A stretch of DNA of 6,486 nucleotides from DATEZO01 sp035255485. GTDB lineage: Bacteria > Pseudomonadota > Gammaproteobacteria > Burkholderiales > Burkholderiaceae_D. The notes below the pieces were generated by a model. The model had not been told where the DNA came from, ran no database searches, and saw only the letters and a program-made list of their open reading frames with translations. The DNA lies in contig DATEZO010000168.1 of the NCBI GenBank assembly GCA_035255485.1, positions 1 to 6,486 of the forward strand, given 5' to 3'. The position numbers were made by a program, and so were the translations under genes. The stretch's first letter is position 1, and every line of letters begins with the position of its first letter. This document shows positions 1 to 6,015 of the stretch, piece by piece.

Positions 1-1
1 C

Positions 2-172
2 GTCATCGTGTTTGCGATCGAAGCCGGCTGGTATGCCGCCGTCGCCCTGGCCTTGTCCTCGGCCGGACCGCGGACGGCATACCTTCGCTACAAAGCCTGG
101 ATCGACCGCACGGCGGGCGGAGTGATGCTGCTGCTCGGGGCAAAGCTTGCGGTTTCGGCAAGTGCATCCTGA
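2..172 (+). CDS. LysE/RhtB-family amino-acid exporter, C-terminal fragment
   Basis: This is the last 56 codons of a gene that begins before the window; the stop is TGA at 170-172. The reading frame gives a hydrophobic helix, then a basic loop (RYKAWIDR) and a final helix (TAGGVMLLLGAKLAVS). That is the usual ending of LysE/RhtB-type inner-membrane exporters, where a 'WIDR.AG..L..LG..L' pattern starts the last transmembrane segment. These proteins export amino acids or related small molecules and are about 200 residues long, so roughly the last quarter is visible. It is on the same strand as the zinc cluster but separated by about 180 bp, so it is probably not in that operon. The family call rests only on the C-terminal pattern; the substrate cannot be told. 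Confidence 0.65.
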   Translation, partial: VIVFAIEAGWYAAVALALSSAGPRTAYLRYKAWIDRTAGGVMLLLGAKLAVSASAS

Positions 173-351
173 ATACATGTGATTTAATCCAACCTGACAC
201 TGCCGACGATCGCTACCCTGCTTGCCGGGCAATCCGGCCCGCCTGTTTGGCCGGGATAAAATTTGTATTACCATCCTGCCGGTTGCAGAAAAGCGGCTTT
301 ATGCACTACATTACCGGCACAGTTGCCTGAAAAATCCGAGATCCGCTTCCC
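173..351 (+). promoter_or_regulatory. Probable promoter region of the zinc-uptake cluster
   Basis: This is the only sizeable gap upstream of the zinc cluster, so its promoter is expected here. A GC-rich stem GCCGG (224-228) / CCGGC (234-238) follows the exporter gene but has no T-tract, so it is a weak terminator candidate at best. A possible sigma-70 pair is TTGCAG (283-288) with TACATT (307-312), 18 bp apart; the -10 matches only four of six positions. An A+T-rich interrupted dyad at 255-272 (GATAAAATTTGTATTACC) is the only Zur-operator-like patch seen. It pairs at only five of nine positions and does not match the classical GTTATA-TATAAC core well. Zur control is expected from gene content, not demonstrated by sequence. 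Confidence 0.3.
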
Positions 352-669
352 GTGAAAATACGCACTCTCATCCTGCCGGTTTTGCTGGCGCTGCTGCTGC
401 TACTGTCGCAGCAATTAGGGATGGCGCATGCGGTGTCGCATTTGTCCGATGCACAGCGGACATCACAGCACAACAAGCAATTACCGATCGACCAGACGTG
501 CAGTCAATGTCTGGCATTTGCCCAGATCGGCTCGGCTTTGACCAATCCGCCGTTTGCCTTTTTTGCCACTGCGTTTGTCGGGCTGGCACCGCTTGTCACT
601 CTGTATCACAGATCGTACGGCAAACCTTTCCTTGCCTTTCAGCCCCGCGCCCCGCCTGCCATCTCTTGA
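352..669 (+). CDS. Small secreted His/Cys protein, DUF2946-like
   Basis: The 105-residue product starts at GTG with a textbook signal peptide: MKIR, then a Leu-rich core to about residue 25. The mature part carries His26, His30 and His40 and a CxxC pair at Cys50/Cys53 (QTCSQCLAF). A second hydrophobic stretch spans about residues 65-86, and the C-terminus is rich in Pro and Arg (PRAPP). Signal peptide, scattered His, CxxC and a 'RxPP' ending is the look of DUF2946-type proteins, often found next to metal-uptake genes in Burkholderiales. Function is unknown; a periplasmic or membrane-bound metal-handling role is inferred from His/Cys content and its place before the zinc genes. The ribosome site is weak (GAG at 338-340), so the start is less certain. 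A large hairpin lies between it and the next gene. Confidence 0.65.
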   Translation: MKIRTLILPVLLALLLLLSQQLGMAHAVSHLSDAQRTSQHNKQLPIDQTCSQCLAFAQIGSALTNPPFAFFATAFVGLAPLVTLYHRSYGKPFLAFQPRAPPAIS

Positions 670-680
670 ATCGTTCTGGC

Positions 681-712
681 GGAGCCCCTGTGACATGTCG
701 CAGTTGGGCTCC
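681..712 (+). terminator. Intercistronic RNA hairpin (attenuator, terminator or stabiliser)
   Basis: GGAGCCC (681-687) pairs perfectly with GGGCTCC (706-712). Between them, 688-703 (CTGTGACATGTCGCAG) is nearly self-complementary, with one G-T pair, and only TT (704-705) is left over as a bulge. The result is a nearly continuous stem of about 14 bp. No run of T follows, so it is not a standard rho-independent terminator. It sits between the small secreted gene and the porin gene, where it could lower read-through or protect a processed mRNA end. Confidence 0.5.
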
Positions 713-748
713 ATCTTGCTTTGCACTCAAGAAAAGTAAAGGCACATC

Positions 749-2131
749 ATGTTGAAACACACCGTTTTGGCGGTGGCGTTGGCAGCCGCGTTCGGCGCGC
801 CGTTGCACGCATTCGCCGCCGACGACCGCGAGTTGCTCCAAATCCGCGAAGAAATCGGGCAAATGAAGAAAACCTACGAAGCGCGCATCCAGGCGCTGGA
901 GCACCGCTTGCAGGAAGCGGAAGCGAAGACGGCGGCACCGCCGCCCGTCGCGGCCATGCCTCCCGCTTCCGCGCCGGCCGCCGCCAATGCCTTCAACCCG
1001 GCCGTCTCCCTGATCCTGGGCGGCACCTACACCAATCTGTCGCAAGACCCGGCGCGCTACCGCATCCAGGGATTCATGCCGGGCGGCGACGAGGTCGGCC
1101 CCGGCAAGCGCGGCTTCAACCTCGGGGAATCGGAAGTGACCCTGAGCGCGAATGTCGACCCGCGTTTTTCCGGCAAGCTCACGTTCTCGCTCACGCCCGA
1201 CAACACGGTCAGCGTCGAGGAAGCATTTTTTGAAACGCAAGGCCTGTCGAACGGCTTGAATCTGAAAGGCGGGCGTTTCCTGTCCGCCATCGGCTATCTG
1301 AACAGCCAGCATGCCCACGCCTGGGACTTCGTGGATGCGCCGCTGGCGTATCAGGCATTTTTCGGCGGCCAGTACAAGCCGGATGGAGTGCAAATCCGGT
1401 GGCTGGCGCCGACCGATCGCTTCATCGAACTTGGCTTCGAGGCGGGCAATGGGGCCGCCTTCCCGGGCAGCGACCGCAACAAGAATGGCGCCGGCTCCGC
1501 CGCGCTCTTCGCGCATATCGGAGACGATATCGGCGACAGCGCGAGCTGGCGCGCCGGGGTGTCCTACCTGCGTACCGGATCGGCCAGCCGCGCTTTCGAT
1601 GATGTCGATCGCAGCGGCACCGGCGTCACCAATGCCTTTGACGGCACGTCGCACCTCTGGATCGTCGATGGCATTTACAAATGGGCGCCGAACGGCAATG
1701 CCACGAATACCAATCTCAAGTTGCAGGGTGAATATTTCCGGCGGCGCGAAAGCGGCGCCCTCACCTACGACACGCTGGCGCAATCGCTCGGCACCACGCC
1801 GCTCGGATACGCCAGCGCGCAATCCGGCTGGTACCTGCAGGGCATCTATCAATTCATGCCGGCGTGGCGTGCCGGTTTGCGTTACGACAAGCTGTACGCC
1901 GGCACGCCCGACCTCAATCTCGCCGGCAGCGGCTTGACCACCGGCGATTTCCCGCGTCTGGCGTCGTACAACCCGTCGCGTGCCAGCCTGATGTTCGACT
2001 ATTCGCTGTCCGAATTCAGCCGCATCCGCTTGCAATACGCGCAAGACAAGGCACGCGCCGATGCCACCGATCACCAAATCTTCCTGCAATACATCATGAG
2101 CCTGGGCGTGCATGGCGCCCACGCCTTCTAG
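749..2131 (+). CDS. Zinc-cluster outer-membrane beta-barrel protein with N-terminal coiled coil
   Basis: The 460-residue product has a signal peptide (about 1-23, cleavage near HAFA/AD). A charged heptad-like coiled coil follows (about 25-60), then a Pro/Ala linker (61-80). The rest is a barrel-like region of alternating hydrophobic and aromatic strands joined by Gly/Asp/Asn loops, ending in Phe, the usual outer-membrane assembly signal. A marked segment at about 176-206 (GRFLSAIGYLNSQHAHAWDF and onwards) contains His188 and His190. No TonB box or plug domain is visible, so it is a porin-like channel rather than a TonB-dependent receptor. Coiled coil plus barrel recalls trimeric or carbohydrate-type porins. 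Its place directly before znuA suggests passage of zinc or a zinc complex through the outer membrane; this is inferred from context. The start is backed by AGG at 740-742, six bases before ATG. Confidence 0.75.
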   Translation: MLKHTVLAVALAAAFGAPLHAFAADDRELLQIREEIGQMKKTYEARIQALEHRLQEAEAKTAAPPPVAAMPPASAPAAANAFNPAVSLILGGTYTNLSQDPARYRIQGFMPGGDEVGPGKRGFNLGESEVTLSANVDPRFSGKLTFSLTPDNTVSVEEAFFETQGLSNGLNLKGGRFLSAIGYLNSQHAHAWDFVDAPLAYQAFFGGQYKPDGVQIRWLAPTDRFIELGFEAGNGAAFPGSDRNKNGAGSAALFAHIGDDIGDSASWRAGVSYLRTGSASRAFDDVDRSGTGVTNAFDGTSHLWIVDGIYKWAPNGNATNTNLKLQGEYFRRRESGALTYDTLAQSLGTTPLGYASAQSGWYLQGIYQFMPAWRAGLRYDKLYAGTPDLNLAGSGLTTGDFPRLASYNPSRASLMFDYSLSEFSRIRLQYAQDKARADATDHQIFLQYIMSLGVHGAHAF

Positions 2132-2140
2132 GAGACCGAC

Positions 2141-3046
2141 ATGAAACGTTTTTTTGCCCCTCTCTTGGGCGCGTTGTTCGCGCTCATCGCCTTGCCGTCG
2201 CATGCCGCGCTCAATGTGCTGGCGTGCGAGCCGGAATGGGCGGCGCTGACGGCCGAACTCGGCGGCGACAAGGTGAAAGTCTCGAGCGCCACCACCGCCT
2301 TGCAAGACCCGCACCGCATCGAAGCCCGGCCCAGCCTGATCGCTCGCACCCGCAATGCCGATCTGCTGGTCTGCACCGGACTGGAACTGGAAGTCGGCTG
2401 GCTGCCGGTCTTGCTGCAGCAATCCGGTAATTCCAAGATCGCGCCGGGGCAACCGGGCCATTTCGAGGCCGGCAACTTCGTGCCGCGCCTGGACGTCCCT
2501 TCGCGCGTCGATCGCAGCGAAGGCGACGTGCATGCCGCGGGCAATCCGCACATCCAGCAAGATCCCCACAACATCGCGCAAGTCGCCGCCGCGCTGACCA
2601 GGCGCCTGAGCGACATCGATCCGCCCGATGCCGCTTATTACCAGGCGCGTTACAAGGACTTCGCCGCGCGCTGGAATACGGCGATGCAGAAGTGGGAGCA
2701 GCAAGCGGCGCCGCTGAAGAATGTGCCGGTGATCGAACATCACAAGAACATGGAATACCTACTGCACTGGCTGGGGATGCGCGCGGTCGGCACGCTCGAG
2801 CCCAAGCCCGGCGTCGAACCGAGCGTCGCGCACCTGACCAGCCTGCTCGGCCAGCTGCAACGCCAGCCGGCCAGGATGGTGCTGCGCGCCGCCTACCAGG
2901 ATGACCGCGCATCGCAATGGCTGTCCGAGCACGCGCATATGCCGGCAGTCGCGCTGCCGTTTACCGTGGGCGGCGACGACCGGGCGAAGGATTTGTTCAG
3001 CCTGTTCGACGATACCGTGCAGCGCTTGCTGGAGGGCGTCAAATGA
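2141..3046 (+). CDS. znuA: Zinc ABC transporter periplasmic substrate-binding protein (ZnuA-type)
   Basis: The 301-residue product has a signal peptide (1-22, SHA/AL) and the fold signature of cluster A-I metal-binding proteins. Probable ligands are His58 (in LQDPHR), His137 (in GNPHI, followed by QQDP) and His200 or His201 (in VIEHHKN), with an acidic residue near 279-280 (GGDD) as possible fourth ligand. A long central helix at about 150-190 separates the two lobes, as usual in this family. It would capture Zn(II), or less likely Mn(II), in the periplasm and hand it to the permease. It lacks the His-rich mobile loop of E. coli ZnuA. AGGAG at 2130-2134 overlaps the porin stop and lies six bases before ATG, so the genes are co-transcribed and probably translationally coupled. 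Metal identity is inferred. Confidence 0.88.
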   Translation: MKRFFAPLLGALFALIALPSHAALNVLACEPEWAALTAELGGDKVKVSSATTALQDPHRIEARPSLIARTRNADLLVCTGLELEVGWLPVLLQQSGNSKIAPGQPGHFEAGNFVPRLDVPSRVDRSEGDVHAAGNPHIQQDPHNIAQVAAALTRRLSDIDPPDAAYYQARYKDFAARWNTAMQKWEQQAAPLKNVPVIEHHKNMEYLLHWLGMRAVGTLEPKPGVEPSVAHLTSLLGQLQRQPARMVLRAAYQDDRASQWLSEHAHMPAVALPFTVGGDDRAKDLFSLFDDTVQRLLEGVK

Positions 3047-3810
3047 ACGCGGGATCGATTGATTTCAGCATCATCCTGCCGGCACTCCTGGCCGGCCTCC
3101 TGGTGCTCATCACCCATGTGCCGCTCGGCGCGCAAGTCCTGAAGCGCGGCATCGTCTTCATCGATCTGGCGATCGCGCAAATCGCGGCGCTGGGCGTGAT
3201 CGGCGCCGGCCTGCTGGATCTCGATCCGCAGGGCTGGACGGTGCAGCTCGCCGCCGGCGTCGCGGCAATACTCGGCGCGCTGCTGCTGACCTGGACCGAG
3301 AAGCGCTGGCCGGAAGTGCAGGAAGCGCAGATCGGCGTGCTGTTCGTACTGGCCGCCACCGGCGGGCTGCTGCTCCTGGCGCACAATCCGCATGGCGGCG
3401 AGCATCTGCGCGACCTGCTGTCCGGGCAGATTCTGTGGGTGCGCTACGAGCAACTCGTCATCCCGGCCATCGGCACCGTCGTCATCCTGGCCGCCATGCT
3501 GCGCTTCGGATCGCGCCTCGGGCCACTCGGCTTCTACCTGATATTCGCACTGGCGGTCACAGCCTCGGTGCAGCTGGTGGGCGTGTACCTGGTATTCGCC
3601 AGCCTCATCATCCCCAGCCTGGGCGTGCGCAATTATGCGCAGGGCAAGCGCGTGCCGCTGGCCTACCTGATCGGATTGGCCGGCTACGCAGCCGGCCTGG
3701 TGCTATCCACCCTGTTCGACCTGCCGTCCGGCGCGCTGATCGTCTGGAGCCTGACCGTGCTGGCGATGTTGGTCTATGCGGCGGGGCCGAAGCGGGTGGC
3801 GATCCCGTGA
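3043..3810 (+). CDS. znuB: Zinc ABC transporter permease (ZnuB-type, ABC-3 family)
   Basis: The 255-residue product is an inner-membrane permease with about seven or eight hydrophobic segments. Family hallmarks are the early segment HVPLGAQVLKRGIVFIDLAI, then QIGVLFVLAATGG, LLSGQILWV, GVYLVFASLIIPSL and the final DLPSGALIVW. Two such subunits would form the Zn(II) channel, powered by a cytoplasmic ATPase. The ATG overlaps the znuA stop as ATGA, and GGAGGG (3031-3036) lies six bases upstream. This start is far better than an in-frame ATG at 2917, which would add a non-membrane extension read from within znuA. No ATPase gene follows, so the energy subunit must be encoded elsewhere. Length fits the family (about 250-280). 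Confidence 0.9.
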   Translation: MNAGSIDFSIILPALLAGLLVLITHVPLGAQVLKRGIVFIDLAIAQIAALGVIGAGLLDLDPQGWTVQLAAGVAAILGALLLTWTEKRWPEVQEAQIGVLFVLAATGGLLLLAHNPHGGEHLRDLLSGQILWVRYEQLVIPAIGTVVILAAMLRFGSRLGPLGFYLIFALAVTASVQLVGVYLVFASLIIPSLGVRNYAQGKRVPLAYLIGLAGYAAGLVLSTLFDLPSGALIVWSLTVLAMLVYAAGPKRVAIP

Positions 3811-3858
3811 TTCCGCGCGGAGCGGCAGGCCGGGCAAGCGAAGCATGACAGGTCGTCA

Positions 3859-3888
3859 GGCCGTGCGGATGGCGCAATCCGCACGGCT
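3859..3888 (+). terminator. Strong hairpin after znuB
   Basis: CCGTGCGGAT (3861-3870) pairs perfectly with ATCCGCACGG (3877-3886) around a six-base loop. One more G-C and one G-T pair extend the base, giving a stem of about 12 bp. It lies about 50 bp after the znuB stop, where an operon terminator is expected. No T-run follows on either strand, so it may instead block 3'-exonucleases or act with Rho. Confidence 0.5.
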
Positions 3889-3900
3889 CGCACACAAAAT

Positions 3901-3917
3901 ATACTATCCAATAGTAT
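3901..3917. promoter_or_regulatory. Perfect 7-bp inverted repeat, operator-like
   Basis: ATACTAT-CCA-ATAGTAT is a perfect dyad with a three-base spacer in an A+T-rich stretch. The half-site spacing suits a dimeric winged-helix regulator (MarR or HxlR style). No regulator gene and no clearly controlled gene is in view. It could also fold as a weak hairpin followed by TTTCT. Confidence 0.35.
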
Positions 3918-4444
3918 TTCTAAACAGCCGCGCTTTTACTGTGCGTTATGCTATGTTTTTGCCTATACTCCACAAATAATATGCGGAGAAGGGAGATCTC
4001 CAGGCAGCTTGGCGGATCAGACGCAGCCCGGCTCGTCAAAATACCCAGAGAGTTGTCACCATCCCGAAAAACAGGGAGTATCGACACAAACATACCAACA
4101 TGCCAAGGCAAACTGCGGCCGTCAAAAAATACACTTAGGTAGTATAAAACTGGCCACGCAAGCGCGTCGACCCCGCCGGAATGCGGTCAATGGCCGCTAT
4201 TTTAGTGCGCCTGTCCATGCTGTCGCCGGCCCTGCCATCGCGGACGATACCGGGCAATCGCGTACCGCCTTCGGGTGCCGCATTCGTTTCCAATAGACAA
4301 TGACGTGATCTGTCCGTAAGCTATCGCAACCTGAGGTTGGCGCCTCTTTTCTCGTTTTGGTTATCGGCCGGAAGCCAGCACCGATACGGGGTTTGAGCAA
4401 TTTTGTGCGCCAAGGTTAATTATCAAATACGAACTTAAATCACG

Positions 4445-5298
4445 TTAGGGCAAAGATGTCTGCAATAGACCAGCAACCCACCGTGCTCCAAGCGGCAGGC
4501 CACTTGGGCCGACTATTGCCTCACGCAGCTGGGGTCGCCGTCTCGCTCTCTGCCGTTACCTACTATGCGGGCTGGCGAGATGCCTCTGCCTACTTCATCG
4601 AGCTCGGTGCACCGTGGGCCGTATCAATGCTTCCCGCCACCAGCTTCCTCTATCTCAGTGCCGAACTAGTGACGGTGGTGCTTTTAGTGGCATTCTTCTC
4701 CGTGCACGCAGTTGCAACCGACATGACTGGCCTCAAAGGCGTCACTCGCGCATCTATCGGAGTCTTTGTTCTTTCCATCATCATGGCTGCAATCGCAAGG
4801 TGGTTTCCTTCTGCTTGGTTGTCCACCAAGTCCGTTTGGCACCTCACAACCGCCGTCGGATTCCTCTTCGCGGTAGGCGGTGGCATGATTCTGGGAGAGG
4901 CTGCTGTCCACCTATCTGAGAGCGAAATGCGATGGTCTCCAAGACACGCGTATCTGATCTACACTGCCATCTTTGTGGGAATTTACGTAGCACCGTCACA
5001 GGTGGGCACCGCGCGCGCCAGATTTCACCTAGACGCAGTCGCGGACGCTCTACCGAGCGTCAAACTTGCAAATGCTTTGCCGAATCAAAGCTGGTTCATG
5101 GTGTCTGTCATGAACGATAGGGCCCTCGCGATGGAGCGCTCAAGCAAGGCCCGGCCACCTCAGTTCCGCGTTGTCTCTGTCTCAGAGGTCGCATCCATTG
5201 AGGCTGTGGCTAAGAAGCACCCCTCCGGCGCATTGCCCTAACCCCTCCGTCAAGGGGACGTCTTGCGGCAGGCCGCAAGCCGCCCCTTACGTCGAACG
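4445..5298 (+). mobile_element. Solitary integron gene cassette (854 bp)
   Basis: The stretch has the anatomy of an integrated integron cassette. The left boundary is G/TTAGGGC (cut after G4444), and the start codon follows 11 bp later. One gene fills the cassette, and its TAA stop lies within the attC site. The right boundary is G5298/TTGCGC. In the excised circle, G5298 would join TTAGGGC (4445-4451) to give GTTAGGGC, the exact complement of the inverse core GCCCTAAC at 5235-5242. This eight-base agreement across nearly 800 bp is hard to explain by chance. No integrase gene, attI or neighbouring attC is in the window. Base composition and codon choice in the gene are visibly less GC-biased than in the flanking genes. 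Confidence 0.85.
4456..5241 (+). CDS. Cassette-encoded five-helix membrane protein, function unknown
   Basis: The 261-residue product is not a family I can name. Five hydrophobic segments lie at about 21-40, 62-84, 99-116, 128-150 and 165-180, followed by a polar C-terminal domain of about 80 residues. No cleavable signal peptide is obvious. After helix 1 the segment YYAGWRDASAYFIELGAPW resembles the 'G..Y..AYF..FG' re-entrant pattern of small uncharacterised membrane proteins common in mobile DNA. The C-terminal part (QSWFMVSVMNDRALAME, then FRVVSVSEVASIEA) looks like a compact beta-rich domain. AGGG (4447-4450), partly made of the cassette core site, lies five bases before ATG. The stop overlaps attC, so the gene is cassette cargo. 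A role in stress or phage defence is possible but rests only on the cassette context. Confidence 0.8.
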   Translation: MSAIDQQPTVLQAAGHLGRLLPHAAGVAVSLSAVTYYAGWRDASAYFIELGAPWAVSMLPATSFLYLSAELVTVVLLVAFFSVHAVATDMTGLKGVTRASIGVFVLSIIMAAIARWFPSAWLSTKSVWHLTTAVGFLFAVGGGMILGEAAVHLSESEMRWSPRHAYLIYTAIFVGIYVAPSQVGTARARFHLDAVADALPSVKLANALPNQSWFMVSVMNDRALAMERSSKARPPQFRVVSVSEVASIEAVAKKHPSGALP

Positions 5299-5304
5299 TT
5301 GCGC
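5235..5304 (+). repeat. attC recombination site of the cassette
   Basis: The site begins with the inverse core GCCCTAAC (5235-5242), which contains the gene's stop. AAGGGG (5252-5257) pairs with CCCCTT (5283-5288) as the inner L''/L' arms. Between them CTTGCGGC (5262-5269) pairs with GCCGCAAG (5272-5279) as the terminal stem. The right core is GTTGCGC (5298-5304), close to the GTTRRRY consensus, with the flank supplying TTGCGC. Unpaired spacers lie between the R and L arms. Spacing, palindromy and total length of about 65-70 bp fit attC sites, which recombine as a folded single strand. A small overlapping hairpin, CCCCT (5242-5246) / AGGGG (5253-5257), is also possible. Confidence 0.88.
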
Positions 5305-5395
5305 ATGCCCCGAATAAGCAAATCACGGCCCACAGGTTCATGAGCCGCGGCACGAACGCCGCCCTGTCCCGCCGCATTCGGCCCGCAGGACTTGC

Positions 5396-5935
5396 TCAGC
5401 GCCCCGGCAGCATGCGCCGCAGCACATCGTCTTTCCAGAAGAAATGATGCATCAGCGCGGCGGTGGCATGGAATGCCGCCAGAATGAGCACGGCATGCGC
5501 CAGTACGGCATGCACGTCTCCCACCGTCTCGCGCAGCGGCTTGTTGGTCGGGTCGAATTTCGGGATGGTCAACAAATTGAAAATCGTGTCGCCGCGCACC
5601 CACACATTTGCCACGCCAAGCACGACCGTGGCCAGTATCCCGAGATACAGCAAGACATGCACCAGCCGCGATAACGTCTGCAATGTGCCGACGCCGGCTG
5701 GCGGCAAGCGGCGCCCGGCGGTGCTGCGCCACCAGACGCGATACAGCAGGATGCATCCGAGCACGATACCGACGCTGATGTGCAGGCTGCGCACCGTGAC
5801 GCGCGGCGTTCCGCGCGGAAACCAGTCGATCGTCTGTCCGACGCTCCACAGCAGGATCACCAGGGCAGCAGTGAGCCAATGAAGTCCTATGGATCGATTG
5901 TCATAGTGATGCATGATTTGATTTCCCGGAATCAT
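5396..5935 (-). CDS. Cytochrome b561 (bacterial di-haem b-type, inner membrane)
   Basis: The 179-residue product has four transmembrane helices at about 18-36, 49-68, 88-108 and 142-164. The N-terminus YDNRSIGLHWLTAALV is the typical bacterial cytochrome b561 opening. Haem-ligand candidates are His19, His52, His93, and His142 or His156. The C-terminal LMHHFFWKDDVLRRMLPGR is also characteristic. These proteins move electrons between quinones and other partners; E. coli CybB oxidises superoxide. The ATG at 5935 is preferred because AAAGGG lies about ten bases upstream and the length fits the family. The next ATG at 5914 (MHHYDNRS) is a reasonable alternative, while an ATG at 6043 would add an atypical 36-residue extension. 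The gene converges on the cassette, whose right end is 97 bp beyond its stop. Confidence 0.9.
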   Translation of the reverse strand: MIPGNQIMHHYDNRSIGLHWLTAALVILLWSVGQTIDWFPRGTPRVTVRSLHISVGIVLGCILLYRVWWRSTAGRRLPPAGVGTLQTLSRLVHVLLYLGILATVVLGVANVWVRGDTIFNLLTIPKFDPTNKPLRETVGDVHAVLAHAVLILAAFHATAALMHHFFWKDDVLRRMLPGR

Positions 5936-6015
5936 GAGATGCGCGCCCTTTCTTTTTTCGATTTTTACCCTGTGTGTGCAGCATCCTTCATCGCCAGCGC
6001 GTGCGCCGGATAGCG

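Larger units (their letters stand above)
3811..4444. other. 634-bp gap without a convincing gene; part of it looks foreign
   Basis: Only short open frames occur here, with no recognisable protein, no clear ribosome site and no family motif. After the hairpin at 3859-3888 the sequence becomes visibly richer in A and T (about 3890-4150) than the zinc genes. It contains the palindrome at 3901-3917, a -10-like TATACT (3964-3969) without a good -35, and a perfect 10-bp palindrome GGAGATCTCC (3992-4001). A near-palindrome CAACCTGAGGTTG lies at 4327-4339. No integron integrase fragment was recognised on either strand, and no attC-like fold lies next to the cassette boundary at 4444/4445. Confidence 0.5.

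Noticed and set aside
222..755. Plus-strand open frame overlapping the small secreted gene
   Set aside because: No family features, Cys- and Arg-rich random composition, overlaps a gene with a clear signal peptide.
596..2743. Long minus-strand open frame (715 codons) opposite the porin and znuA genes
   Set aside because: Arg/Gly-rich shadow of high-GC coding sequence; the plus-strand genes have signal peptides, family motifs and ribosome sites, while this frame has no recognisable domain.
2917..3042. Earlier in-frame start for the permease
   Set aside because: The extension lies inside znuA and is not membrane-like; ATG at 3043 has GGAGGG six bases upstream and the classic ATGA overlap.
3920..4111. 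Minus-strand frame of 63 codons, considered as an integron integrase remnant
   Set aside because: No tyrosine-recombinase motif and no resemblance to IntI termini that I can see.
4009..4296. Plus-strand frame of 95 codons left of the cassette
   Set aside because: Needs a TTG start without a ribosome site, shows no recognisable motif and has no hydrophobic or domain pattern; could be a decayed gene but cannot be supported.
4327..4444. A second attC or attI site next to the left cassette boundary
   Set aside because: The near-palindrome at 4327-4339 is too far from the boundary and lacks paired core and L boxes; the last 60 bases before 4444 do not fold as attC, and attI cannot be recognised without an integrase gene.
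5242..5288. Hairpins after the cassette gene read as an ordinary transcription terminator
   Set aside because: No T-run on either strand, and the arm arrangement plus the core match to 4444-4451 fits attC much better.
5250..5879. Minus-strand frame of 209 codons overlapping cytochrome b561
   Set aside because: Out-of-frame shadow of the b561 gene that also runs into attC; His/Arg/Ala-rich with no family signal.
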